Positions 13,966 through 21,502 of a stretch of 21,637 bases of DNA are shown here, in pieces. Source of the DNA: JBGTCY01 sp041748615. Its GTDB lineage: Bacteria; Bacteroidota; Bacteroidia; Chitinophagales; CAIOSU01. The stretch spans positions 1 through 21,637 of the forward strand of contig JBGTCY010000277.1 in the NCBI GenBank assembly GCA_041748615.1. Direction: 5' to 3'. The notes under the pieces were generated by a model that was not told the origin of the DNA, did not search any database, and worked only from the letters and a program-made list of their open reading frames with translations. The stretch's first letter is position 1, and every line of letters begins with the position of its first letter. The position numbers were made by a program, and so were the translations under genes.

Positions 13966-15116
13966 TATTTGATAATTTTTCTCGGGATTTCACCCGGCAG
14001 CCGACTCAGTAATTCATAATTCAGCCGATTATTAAAATCACTGAAAGAAGCCACCGATACTGACAAATCTCCCTGATTTCCAATCATCACTACTTCATCT
14101 CCTATCTGTATTTGGTCTAACTCGGATACATCCACGATAAGCATATTCATATTCACTTTACCTGCTACCATGCACAACTGCTCATTGATGAGGACTCTGC
14201 CCTGGTTGCTGAGTGAACGGCTGTATCCATGTGCATACCCAACCGGAACAACCGCGATTTTCATTTTCCCGTGTGCGATAAAACTGTTTCCATAACCGAT
14301 ATATTCTCCTTGATTGATTTTTTTAATATTCATGACGCGGCTTTTCCACGTGATGACTCGTTTTAGCGGGTCTTTTCTTTTATCAGCGCTATCCAGATAG
14401 TGCATTTGCGTTTCAGGACTGGACCATAATCCGTATTGCATGATACCGATGCGCACCATCTCCATTCGTGTTTCAGGAAACATGACTGATGCAGCGGAAC
14501 AGGCGGTATGCCTGTATTCAGGCGTCAATTGATGATCAATGAAATATTGATATATTTTTTCAAACGTGTTGATTTGTTTTCGTACACGCTGATGATTGGA
14601 AACATTTTCAGCGCCAGCGTAATGCGTACACAATCCTTTCAATTCTATATTTTTTAATTCTTTCCGGAGCGTTGTTACTAAACCTTTTAAATCATTTTCA
14701 GTAAACCCCGTGCGATTCATTCCTGTTTCAACTTCAAGATGAATCCGTGCAGTTTTATTTAATCGCTGAGCAATCTTAACAGCATTTTTCAGACGCTTCA
14801 TATCAAACACAAAAAACTCTACATCATGTGCAATCGCCCATTCGAGCGCGTCATTCTCCACGAATCCCATAATCATCACCGTGCAACTGTCATTCACTGC
14901 ATTTTTTACTTTCATCGCTTCATCACTGCTGAATACGGAGAAATGACGCACCCCGCATTCGACAACCATCGGTACAAATTCATTGATACCGTGTCCGTAC
15001 GCATTTCCTTTAACAACAGAAGAAATCTGCACGCTTTTTCCAAAATAGTTTTGAAGAAAAGCAAGATTATTCTTCAATGCAGAAAAGTTGAGTTCGATGC
15101 CTGAACTTTCATACAT
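13965..15116 (-). CDS. Stand-alone alanine racemase family protein, atypical
   Basis: This 383-residue protein has the complete Alr architecture: an N-terminal TIM barrel with PLP Lys36 in SVVKGNAYGHG and the phosphate/pyridine region ...MEMVRIGIMQYGLWSS (Arg222), then a beta domain with Tyr275 in GEYIGYGNSF. Two usual marks differ. The 'L-K-x-D-T-G-M' segment reads LEVETGMNRTG, so the Lys that is carbamylated in Bacillus-type Alr is a Glu (128). The 'R-V-x-M-D' segment reads KVNMNML, so that Asp is an Asn (323). From family knowledge, Bacteroidota usually carry the cell-wall alanine racemase fused to MurF; this gene is not fused, which suggests an accessory racemase. Its start overlaps the M20 stop by 8 bp, and its stop overlaps the next start (TAATG). 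Alanine, serine, lysine or other amino acids are all possible substrates. Confidence 0.87.
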   Translation of the reverse strand: MYESSGIELNFSALKNNLAFLQNYFGKSVQISSVVKGNAYGHGINEFVPMVVECGVRHFSVFSSDEAMKVKNAVNDSCTVMIMGFVENDALEWAIAHDVEFFVFDMKRLKNAVKIAQRLNKTARIHLEVETGMNRTGFTENDLKGLVTTLRKELKNIELKGLCTHYAGAENVSNHQRVRKQINTFEKIYQYFIDHQLTPEYRHTACSAASVMFPETRMEMVRIGIMQYGLWSSPETQMHYLDSADKRKDPLKRVITWKSRVMNIKKINQGEYIGYGNSFIAHGKMKIAVVPVGYAHGYSRSLSNQGRVLINEQLCMVAGKVNMNMLIVDVSELDQIQIGDEVVMIGNQGDLSVSVASFSDFNNRLNYELLSRLPGEIPRKIIK

Positions 15117-16251
15117 GATGTGATGATTTAATAATTTCTAAAAACATATTTACACCTGTGGGAGTAATTTCATCAGGGAAATCATAATCCGGATTGTGTA
15201 ATGCGGGTATTTTTTTTCCCGCTCCCAATCCAAACATGGCGCCTTTAAATTTTCTCGTGAATAATCCGAAATCTTCACCCCAGCTAAAAGGAACTTCTCT
15301 TTCCAGCAAATCATAGCCTAATCGTTGAGCTGCATCTTTTACCCAACCGACCGCTTCCGGATGATTTTCATTGGCGAAAAAACTTTGTGTCCATTCCATT
15401 TTCAATTTCAGGTTGTACTTTTCCGCTATTTCCGTAACTAATTTTTCTGTTTTAATTTCAGTTTCCCGCATTTTTTCATTAGTACGGCAACGAATCGTGA
15501 AGTGCGCTTCACCTGCTCCTGCTGAAATGCCATAAGCCTTTTCCCCCATTTGAAGATACACAGGCGTGACGATGCAAAAATTTTCAGAGCGCTCATCCGG
15601 TATGTTCATCCGGTGCAACTCCTGTGTGATTTCCGCAATCGCCAAAGCCGGGTTAATACCATTGTGCGGCTCACCTGCATGTGCAGTTTTTCCTTCCAGA
15701 CGAATGATGATACTGTTCACCGCAGCCGTAAAAGCGCCTTCTTTCACTACGATTTGATTTTTTGGGTAGGAAGGAAGATTATGCAGCGCAAATACATAAT
15801 CGGGTTTTATTTTTTCAAAACGCTCATCGGCAAGAATGGCTGCCGCCCCTTCGCCATTTTCTTCGGCAGGCTGAAAAAGCAGGATGACTTTTCCTTCCGC
15901 GGGACGTTGATGATGCAGTTGTGAAGCAAGTCCGGCAACAATTGTCATGTGACCATCATGACCGCATTTGTGAGAGACGTCTTCATTGTTTGAACGATAA
16001 TCAAAATCATTGATTTCATGAATCGGCAGTGCGTCTAATTCACAACGGATTAAAATTGATTTACCCGGTTTGTCGCTTTTGTAAATAGCCGCAATACCCG
16101 TTCCTCCCAGATTTTCCAGCAGTTCATCCGGTTGAAAAGATTTAAGAAAGCGCGTGACCTTTTTTGCCGTGTTGAATTCTTTGCCCGATAATTCGGGATG
16201 CTGATGTAATTCCCTGCGGAAGGCGGTTAATTTTTCGATAGTGATTTGCAT
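15109..16251 (-). CDS. M20D family amidohydrolase / N-acyl-amino-acid deacylase
   Basis: This 380-residue zinc amidohydrolase of the M20D group (hippuricase, N-acetylamino-acid and IAA-amino-acid hydrolases) removes N-acyl groups from amino acids or related amides. Visible features are FRRELHQHPELS near the start, the RCELDALPIHE strand (69-79), the metal site HKCGHDGH (Cys96, His98, His101), FQPAEE with Glu130-Glu131, His157 in ALHNLP and His352 in PALHNPDYDF. All expected ligands are present. There is no signal peptide, so it is cytosolic. The ATG at 16251 follows a perfect 33-nt palindrome by 14 nt. The gene overlaps the racemase by 8 bp. This places the deacylase in one unit with two racemases, consistent with release of free amino acids before racemisation. 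An N-acetyl-diaminopimelate-type deacetylase is an alternative. Confidence 0.9.
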   Translation of the reverse strand: MQITIEKLTAFRRELHQHPELSGKEFNTAKKVTRFLKSFQPDELLENLGGTGIAAIYKSDKPGKSILIRCELDALPIHEINDFDYRSNNEDVSHKCGHDGHMTIVAGLASQLHHQRPAEGKVILLFQPAEENGEGAAAILADERFEKIKPDYVFALHNLPSYPKNQIVVKEGAFTAAVNSIIIRLEGKTAHAGEPHNGINPALAIAEITQELHRMNIPDERSENFCIVTPVYLQMGEKAYGISAGAGEAHFTIRCRTNEKMRETEIKTEKLVTEIAEKYNLKLKMEWTQSFFANENHPEAVGWVKDAAQRLGYDLLEREVPFSWGEDFGLFTRKFKGAMFGLGAGKKIPALHNPDYDFPDEITPTGVNMFLEIIKSSHHV

Positions 16252-16265
16252 GGTTTTTATTTTTG

Positions 16266-16298
16266 AGACCTTATAGGTTTTTAAAACCTATAAGGTCT
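16266..16298. repeat. Perfect palindrome, 16-bp arms with 1-nt centre
   Basis: AGACCTTATAGGTTTT at 16266-16281 is exactly inverted at 16283-16298. It occupies the only gap (69 bp) inside the five-gene minus-strand operon, 14 nt before the M20 start. No T-run follows in the direction of transcription, so it is not a classic terminator. It may be a dispersed genomic repeat, a regulator site, or an RNA hairpin shielding the M20 start. Confidence 0.8.
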
Positions 16299-16320
16299 TA
16301 GACTTTGCTGATTTAAGCTG

Positions 16321-16755
16321 TTATTTTATCAACCGCATTTCAAGATACTTATTGGTAAATCCTAATTTTTTATACAGGTGAAAAGCGGGGTTGTCCGGTT
16401 CTACATGCAGGGCGATATTTCCGCTTGTATTGTTTATCGCTTCCAGCATCAGTTTTTTTCCGATTCCTTTCCCGCGAAAATTTTGATGCACGGCTATATA
16501 TACCAGAATATTTTCGGGGATATATCCAGACATCCCGGTATCGTTTAAAACCACAGCCCCGATAATTTCTCCGTTTTCAATGCCAAGTAAAATATTTCCG
16601 CCCTTGGATTCATCAAGCGCATATTGCAGGCATTTCAAAATGTCTTCCTGCCGGTCGCCAAACTGGTCGAGATGTATCATCAGAAATTCAGAGATTTTTC
16701 GGTTGCTGAAAGTTGTGTCTTCCCCGGTGTTTTTGTTAATCTGTTTGTACTCCAT
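16321..16755 (-). CDS. GNAT family N-acetyltransferase
   Basis: This 144-residue protein carries the GNAT core: ENILVYIAVHQNFRGKGIGK, with the pyrophosphate-binding loop R-G-K-G-I-G at residues 94-99, and the late motif NIALHVEPDNPAFHLYKKLGF that binds the acetyl-CoA tail. GNAT enzymes transfer acetyl from acetyl-CoA to amines; the acceptor is unknown. The gene overlaps the 3' end of the symporter gene by 20 bp, which shows strong coupling, and precedes the M20 deacylase. Acetylation of the transported amino acid, or protection of a reaction product, is a reasonable guess. The N-terminal 45 residues are family-variable. Confidence 0.85.
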   Translation of the reverse strand: MEYKQINKNTGEDTTFSNRKISEFLMIHLDQFGDRQEDILKCLQYALDESKGGNILLGIENGEIIGAVVLNDTGMSGYIPENILVYIAVHQNFRGKGIGKKLMLEAINNTSGNIALHVEPDNPAFHLYKKLGFTNKYLEMRLIK

Positions 16756-18205
16756 TTCGTTTTTTTAAATAATTAAATAAAAATGTTAGGGTCGTGAAAA
16801 TAATAAGTGAGATTCCAATGCCATAGATATTTGCGTCTAATTGTTCGTTGAGCGAAAATCCGCCAGGCAATTTTTTTTCAAAATAAATCAAATAGGAAGT
16901 CACAGCGCCCCCGCTTATCATACTGAAAATGGCAGCGACAGGATAAACTCTTTTTAGAATTAACGCGCCCGCCATTGGAATAAATAATCCCGAAACCATG
17001 AACGCATAAGAATACAACATCAATTCCAACACATTGTGCATCACAGAGGCAAGCAGGATGGCGAATATCCCGACCGTAAGCGTGATGAATTGAGAGAGGC
17101 GGAGCAGAGATTGATGCGTTAAGGGGTTTTTATAAAATTTGGAAATAATGTCCGAAACAATATTCCCGGATGCCGCCATCAGGCAACTGTCGGCTGTGGA
17201 GAGGATGGCTGAAAAGTATGCCGAAAGCATTAACCCCATTAAACCAACCGGCAAAATTGTTTTAAGCAACAGAGGCAGCCCCATCTCACTATCCATGCCG
17301 GCAGGAGAGGAAATGCCTTCAAATAATCCTTGTTCAGCCGCTACCCGCCCTAACATGCCCAGCGTCACTCCCATAAACGCCATGATGGGCCATTCAAATA
17401 TTCCGGCAATCAACCATGCTTTTTTAGCTTCTTTTTCACTTTTGCAGGCATAGATGCGTTGATACAGCGTCATCCCGATGAACCAAATCGGGATGATGGT
17501 AACACCCCAATTCAGTAATTGATACCAGGTGATATTGGTGAGGGTTAAAAATTCAGGAGCAAGTACTTCAACAATTACCGGATAACCGCCTACGGCATGG
17601 TAGGACATTGGAATGCCGATAAAAATCAAGCCCCCCAATAAAATCATCCATTGTATCGTGTCGGTATAGATAACCGCTTTTAATCCCCCGATTGTCGTGT
17701 AAATGACCGCAATCGCTCCCATGACAATCAGCGCGGTTTGCAAATTCAACCCATCCACCGTGGCGGATGCAAGTTTTGCACCCGCGAGTACCTGCGAACC
17801 GGTAAACCCGATATAACCGATAGCGGAAATGATGCCTGCAAGCAAAGCGACATGGCTGTTGTAGAAAAATTCGAAGACCTGCGGAAAAGTAAAAAACTTA
17901 TTTGTACGACCCAATGCGCTTATCTTAGGAATAAGTAATACCGCGCTGAGCCATGCCCCAATCAATCCTGTAAACAGCATCCACGAACCGGATAAACCCA
18001 TAGCAAAACCCAAGCCCCCTAGTCCGATAGAAAATCCGCCTCCGACATCAGTCGCCACCACTGAAAGACCGATGTGCCAGCTTTTCATATTTCGCCCGCT
18101 TACATAATAGTCTTCCGAATCTTTATTGCGCCTGAGAAAATAAACACCGACACCCAACATGATGAGCATGTAAATAATGAAAATAAGGATGTCAATAAAA
18201 TGCAC
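16736..18205 (-). CDS. Sodium:solute symporter (SSS family)
   Basis: This 489-residue integral membrane protein of the SSS/LeuT-fold family has about 13 predicted transmembrane segments. It starts with an N-terminal helix (IDILIFIIYMLIMLGVGVYF). Family marks are DYYVSGRNMKSWHIGLSVVA, the signature GGLKAVIYTDTIQWMILLGG and the Na+-site region AYFSAILSTADSCLMAASGN. SSS transporters import sugars, amino acids, vitamins, nucleosides or organic acids with Na+; the substrate cannot be read from motifs, but the operon suggests an amino-acid or N-acyl-amino-acid derivative. It is the first gene of the operon. The start at 18205 follows a structured leader candidate (18222-18262), and its stop lies inside the acetyltransferase gene. 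Confidence 0.92.
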   Translation of the reverse strand: MHFIDILIFIIYMLIMLGVGVYFLRRNKDSEDYYVSGRNMKSWHIGLSVVATDVGGGFSIGLGGLGFAMGLSGSWMLFTGLIGAWLSAVLLIPKISALGRTNKFFTFPQVFEFFYNSHVALLAGIISAIGYIGFTGSQVLAGAKLASATVDGLNLQTALIVMGAIAVIYTTIGGLKAVIYTDTIQWMILLGGLIFIGIPMSYHAVGGYPVIVEVLAPEFLTLTNITWYQLLNWGVTIIPIWFIGMTLYQRIYACKSEKEAKKAWLIAGIFEWPIMAFMGVTLGMLGRVAAEQGLFEGISSPAGMDSEMGLPLLLKTILPVGLMGLMLSAYFSAILSTADSCLMAASGNIVSDIISKFYKNPLTHQSLLRLSQFITLTVGIFAILLASVMHNVLELMLYSYAFMVSGLFIPMAGALILKRVYPVAAIFSMISGGAVTSYLIYFEKKLPGGFSLNEQLDANIYGIGISLIIFTTLTFLFNYLKKRNGVQTD

Positions 18206-18221
18206 CAGATAATTAATATAT

Positions 18222-18262
18222 TCATGAGAATATCACCGGGATATTATTTCGATGCTCATGAA
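18222..18262 (-). promoter_or_regulatory. Inverted-repeat leader upstream of the symporter gene
   Basis: TTCATGAG (18222-18229) pairs with CTCATGAA (18255-18262), and inside it AATATC (18230-18235) pairs with GATATT (18240-18245) around a 4-nt loop. A one-sided 9-nt bulge separates the stems. It begins 16 nt upstream of the ATG at 18205. It could be an operator or a folded 5' leader; no riboswitch class is recognised. Confidence 0.35.
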
Positions 18263-18510
18263 CAAAGTCATCATCAATAGCAATTTCGTCAGCCCGGAAG
18301 ATGTTAAATGTGTTTGAGATGAAGACAGTTAAAAAATACAGACAATGGGTAACTAGAAAATTATCCGAGAATTGCTTTCAAACACATTTGGCAAAACATC
18401 AAAAAAATAGTCTGTTTTTATATTATGTTTCAAAGTTAACAGAATTAACCCCGAAATTTTTATTTAATACAATTTATCCTTACCTTGTGTCCCTAAAAAA
18501 CCCCTTCATT
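18263..18510. other. Intergenic region between divergent symporter and DUF1761 genes
   Basis: This is the rest of the 305-bp gap between the two start codons. The plus-strand frame of the DUF1761 gene stays open back to 18301, but that part is Lys/Asn-rich and lacks family similarity, so I treat it as non-coding. A weak TAnnTTTG-like box (TACCTTGT, 18481-18488) lies 22 bp before the ATG at 18511. No other structure is clear. Confidence 0.5.
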
Positions 18511-18999
18511 ATGGAAAACTTCAATTGGCTGGCGGTAGTGGGCGCAGCGCTCATTCCGCTGATTCTCGGTTTCATCTGGTATCATCCCAAAGTATTCGGC
18601 AAAGCCTGGCAGGAAGCCACGGGATTGTCGGATGAAAAAATTAAAAACTCCAATATGCCCGTCATTTTTGGCGTCTCTATCGTTCTGAGTCTGATGCTCG
18701 CGCTTGCGGTTGTTTCGCTGACCGTTCACCAATCTCATGTTTATTCGCTTTTTCAGGGTGACGAAAGCGCGGAATCTGTAGCTTTTCTGAAAAGCTTTAT
18801 GGAAACCCACGGGCATAAATTCAGAAGCTTTAAACATGGCGCTTTGCATGGGGCACTCGCTGGATTTTTTATTGTGTTGCCGGTTTTAGGCACGAATGCA
18901 TTATTCGAAAGAAAAGGATTCAAATACATTCTCATTGATGTCGGCTACTGGATAGTTGCGCTTACGTTGATGGGTGGAGTGATTTGTGAATTTTTGTGA
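18511..18999 (+). CDS. DUF1761 family membrane protein
   Basis: I use the ATG at 18511 (162 residues) because the protein begins there in DUF1761 fashion: MENFNWLAVVGAALIPLILG followed by FIWYHPKVFGKAWQEATGLS. The characteristic W-Y-x-P-x-x-F-G-K-x-W is plain. Four membrane segments are predicted near 6-24, 50-71, 109-131 and 140-158. A short soluble stretch (75-108) and the middle HGALHGALAGFFIVLP fit the family. DUF1761 proteins are small bacterial membrane proteins of unknown function. It stands alone, followed by a repeat-containing gap before the helicase gene. No function can be assigned. Confidence 0.85.
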   Translation: MENFNWLAVVGAALIPLILGFIWYHPKVFGKAWQEATGLSDEKIKNSNMPVIFGVSIVLSLMLALAVVSLTVHQSHVYSLFQGDESAESVAFLKSFMETHGHKFRSFKHGALHGALAGFFIVLPVLGTNALFERKGFKYILIDVGYWIVALTLMGGVICEFL

Positions 19000-19020
19000 T
19001 TGAATGACTTGCAATGACAA

Positions 19021-19074
19021 CCCACGGCTTAAGCCGTGGGCTATGGAATGCCCGTTAATAACGGACTTTAGCCC
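19021..19074. repeat. REP-like double palindrome
   Basis: CCCACGGCTTAAGCCGTGGG (19021-19040) is a perfect 20-bp palindrome. Its end overlaps a second structure: GGGCTA (19038-19043) pairs with TAGCCC (19069-19074), enclosing a small CCGTT/AACGG hairpin (19052-19064). Two linked hairpins with a conserved GGGCTA edge resemble the REP elements mobilised by RAYT (TnpA-REP) transposases, as I recall them from Bacteroidota. It lies in the 184-bp gap before the helicase gene. There is no RAYT gene in the window. Confidence 0.65.
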
Positions 19075-19170
19075 AACAGGATTTATAGTTGGTCAATGGT
19101 GTAAAATAATAATACCTGCCTGTTGATAATTTCAGCAGTCGCAACCGCCATCGCTCTTTCCAAAATGCCC

Positions 19171-19178
19171 TACTTTTG
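19171..19178 (+). promoter_or_regulatory. -7 box TAnnTTTG immediately before the helicase start
   Basis: TACTTTTG is an exact TAnnTTTG match and ends only 5 bp before the ATG at 19184. If it is the true -7 element, the transcript would begin at or near the start codon, making the mRNA leaderless or nearly so. No clear -33 TTG is found upstream. Confidence 0.35.
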
Positions 19179-19183
19179 GAAGA

Positions 19184-21496
19184 ATGAATTATTTAAACGA
19201 ACTCAACGAAGTACAGCGTGAAGCGGTGCAGCACGGGGAAGGTCCCGCGATGATTATTGCCGGTCCGGGTTCCGGAAAGACAAGGGTACTCACTTATCGC
19301 ATTGCATGGCTGATGCAGCAGGGAGCAGACCCTTTTAATATTCTCGCACTCACCTTCACTAACAAGGCAGCCCGCGAGATGCGTCATCGCATCGAAAGCG
19401 TGGTGAACACGGAAGCCCGCAATCTCTGGATGGGTACTTTCCACAGCGTGTTTGCCCGCGTGTTGCGGATAGAAGCTTCCAAACTCGGCTACCCTTCCAA
19501 CTTCACGATTTACGACACGCAGGATTCCCGCAATCTTTTAAAAAATATTATTAAAGAGCAGGGTTTGAATGATAAGATTTATAAACCGAACATCATTCAC
19601 TATCGCATTTCAGCCGCTAAAAACTCACTCATCACTCCCGCTCAATACACCACAGATGTCACGCAAACATCCTCTGATGAAGCGGCAGGTTTGGGTAAAG
19701 CCGGACAACTCTACGCGATTTACAACCAGCGTTGTTTTCAATCCGGTGCCATGGATTTTGACGACCTGCTTTTTAACATGTACCAACTGTTGAGCAAGTT
19801 TCCGGATATCTTATATAAGTATCAGCAAAAATTCCGCTTCATCCTGATTGACGAGTATCAGGATACCAACTATGCGCAGTATATGATTACCAAGCAGTTG
19901 GCGGATATGTTCCAGAATATCTGTGTGGTGGGTGATGACGCGCAGAGTATCTATTCATTCCGGGGCGCTAACATCAGTAACATCCTCAATTTTGAAAAAG
20001 ATTATCCTGAATTGCGGGTGTTTAAGTTGGAACAAAATTACCGCAGCACCCGCCACATTGTTGACATTGCAAACAAAGTCATTGTCAACAACAAATTGCA
20101 GTTGCAAAAAAAAATCTGGACGGACAGGGGTGAAGGAGAAAAAGTGAAAGTCGTTCGTGCGATGAGTGACAATGATGAAGGCAGGTTGGTGGCGGACTCC
20201 ATCCAGGAAATGAAAATGCGCGAACATTTCCGTAACAATGATTTTGCGATTCTTTACCGCACCAACTCGCAGTCGCGCGCGTATGAAGAATCGCTCAGGC
20301 GCTTGAATATTCCTTACAAAATTTATGGCGGGTTGTCATTTTACCAGCGCAAGGAAATCAAGGATTTGCTGGCGTATCTCAAACTCACCGTTAACCATTC
20401 GGATGAAGAAGCCCTGCGCAGAATCATCAATTATCCCACCCGCAAAATTGGGCAGACCACGATTGAGAAAGCTACGGTTGCCGCTCATGAAAAAAATTTG
20501 ACGCTCTGGCAGGTGATTGAAAATCCGCAACAGCATGAGTTAGGCGCGGCAGCCGAGCGTATCAGGGAATTTGCCCTGATGATAAAAAGTTTTGCAACGA
20601 TGCTTGAGACACGCAATGCGTACGACCTTGCCTTGATGATTGCCCGCTCGTCCGGCATTTTGAAAGAACTCTACAACGACCAGACACCGGAAGGAGTGAG
20701 TCGCTATGAAAACCTGCAGGAACTGCTCAACTCCATCAAAGAATTTACCGAACAGGATGAACTGACTTCCGAGCAGCCGGAGCAGGACAAAAGCCTGGGT
20801 TCCTATTTGCAACAAGTCACACTGCTCACTGATCAGGATGAAGACAAAAACAGCAACGATACCGTGAAACTCATGACCATTCACGCGTCAAAAGGATTGG
20901 AATTTGAATGTGTGTATGTGGGCGGTTTGGAAGAAAATCTGTTTCCCAACGCGCTTTCGCTGAACACACGTGAGGAACTTGAAGAGGAGAGGCGCTTGTT
21001 TTATGTTGCCGTCACCCGTGCGAAATCAAAACTCACGCTAACACATGCAAAGACACGCTATCGTTTTGGCAGTCTCATTCATTGCGAGCCGAGCCGTTTC
21101 ATTGATGAGCTGCCTTCCGAAAATGTGGAACATGCAGGTAGTCGCTGGGAAGAACATTCAACTTCATTTTATTATAATGACGAGCGACCGGGCAATCGTC
21201 TGTCGCAGGGGTTTTCCGAAAAAAAGAAATCGAATTTATCGGTGGTGAAACCGCAGGTTCCCGTGTTTACACAGGCTGAATATATTCCTTCGGAAAATTT
21301 CCAACCCGATAATCCCGCGTTGCTTCAAACCGGGATGGAAGTGGAACATCAGAAATTTGGCATTGGAAAAGTCCTCACGCTTGAAGGCAAATCCGACAAC
21401 CGGATTGCTACGATTTTTTTTCCCACCATCGGGCAAAAACGTATCATGCTCAAATTCGCAAAGGTGATGATTTTGAAAAATGAAGGAGTGGATTGA
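19184..21496 (+). CDS. pcrA: ATP-dependent DNA helicase PcrA/UvrD
   Basis: This 770-residue superfamily 1A helicase unwinds DNA 3' to 5' in nucleotide excision and mismatch repair and removes proteins from DNA. The sequence shows the Q-motif (LNEVQREAV), Walker A AGPGSGKT with Lys32, LTFTNKAAREMRHRI (Ia), the DExx box LIDEYQDTNYAQ, motif III GDDAQSIYSFRGA, motif IV EQNYRST, motif V LMTIHASKGLEFECVYVGGL and motif VI EEERRLFYVAVTRAKSKL. It ends in the PcrA-type C-terminal Tudor-like domain (HQKFGIGKVLTLEG ... FAKVMIL). Length and motifs are complete, and the start MNYLNELNE fits the family. It is most likely the housekeeping copy. It converges on a gene on the minus strand with 6 bp between stops. 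Confidence 0.97.
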   Translation: MNYLNELNEVQREAVQHGEGPAMIIAGPGSGKTRVLTYRIAWLMQQGADPFNILALTFTNKAAREMRHRIESVVNTEARNLWMGTFHSVFARVLRIEASKLGYPSNFTIYDTQDSRNLLKNIIKEQGLNDKIYKPNIIHYRISAAKNSLITPAQYTTDVTQTSSDEAAGLGKAGQLYAIYNQRCFQSGAMDFDDLLFNMYQLLSKFPDILYKYQQKFRFILIDEYQDTNYAQYMITKQLADMFQNICVVGDDAQSIYSFRGANISNILNFEKDYPELRVFKLEQNYRSTRHIVDIANKVIVNNKLQLQKKIWTDRGEGEKVKVVRAMSDNDEGRLVADSIQEMKMREHFRNNDFAILYRTNSQSRAYEESLRRLNIPYKIYGGLSFYQRKEIKDLLAYLKLTVNHSDEEALRRIINYPTRKIGQTTIEKATVAAHEKNLTLWQVIENPQQHELGAAAERIREFALMIKSFATMLETRNAYDLALMIARSSGILKELYNDQTPEGVSRYENLQELLNSIKEFTEQDELTSEQPEQDKSLGSYLQQVTLLTDQDEDKNSNDTVKLMTIHASKGLEFECVYVGGLEENLFPNALSLNTREELEEERRLFYVAVTRAKSKLTLTHAKTRYRFGSLIHCEPSRFIDELPSENVEHAGSRWEEHSTSFYYNDERPGNRLSQGFSEKKKSNLSVVKPQVPVFTQAEYIPSENFQPDNPALLQTGMEVEHQKFGIGKVLTLEGKSDNRIATIFFPTIGQKRIMLKFAKVMILKNEGVD

Positions 21497-21502
21497 AAGG
21501 CG

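Noticed and set aside
16266..16298. Intrinsic terminator between the acetyltransferase and deacylase genes
   Set aside because: On the transcribed strand the hairpin is followed by an A-rich stretch, not by Ts.
18301..18510. 70-residue N-terminal extension of the DUF1761 protein
   Set aside because: DUF1761 proteins start at the MENFNWLAVV segment; the upstream part is Lys/Asn-rich and without similarity.
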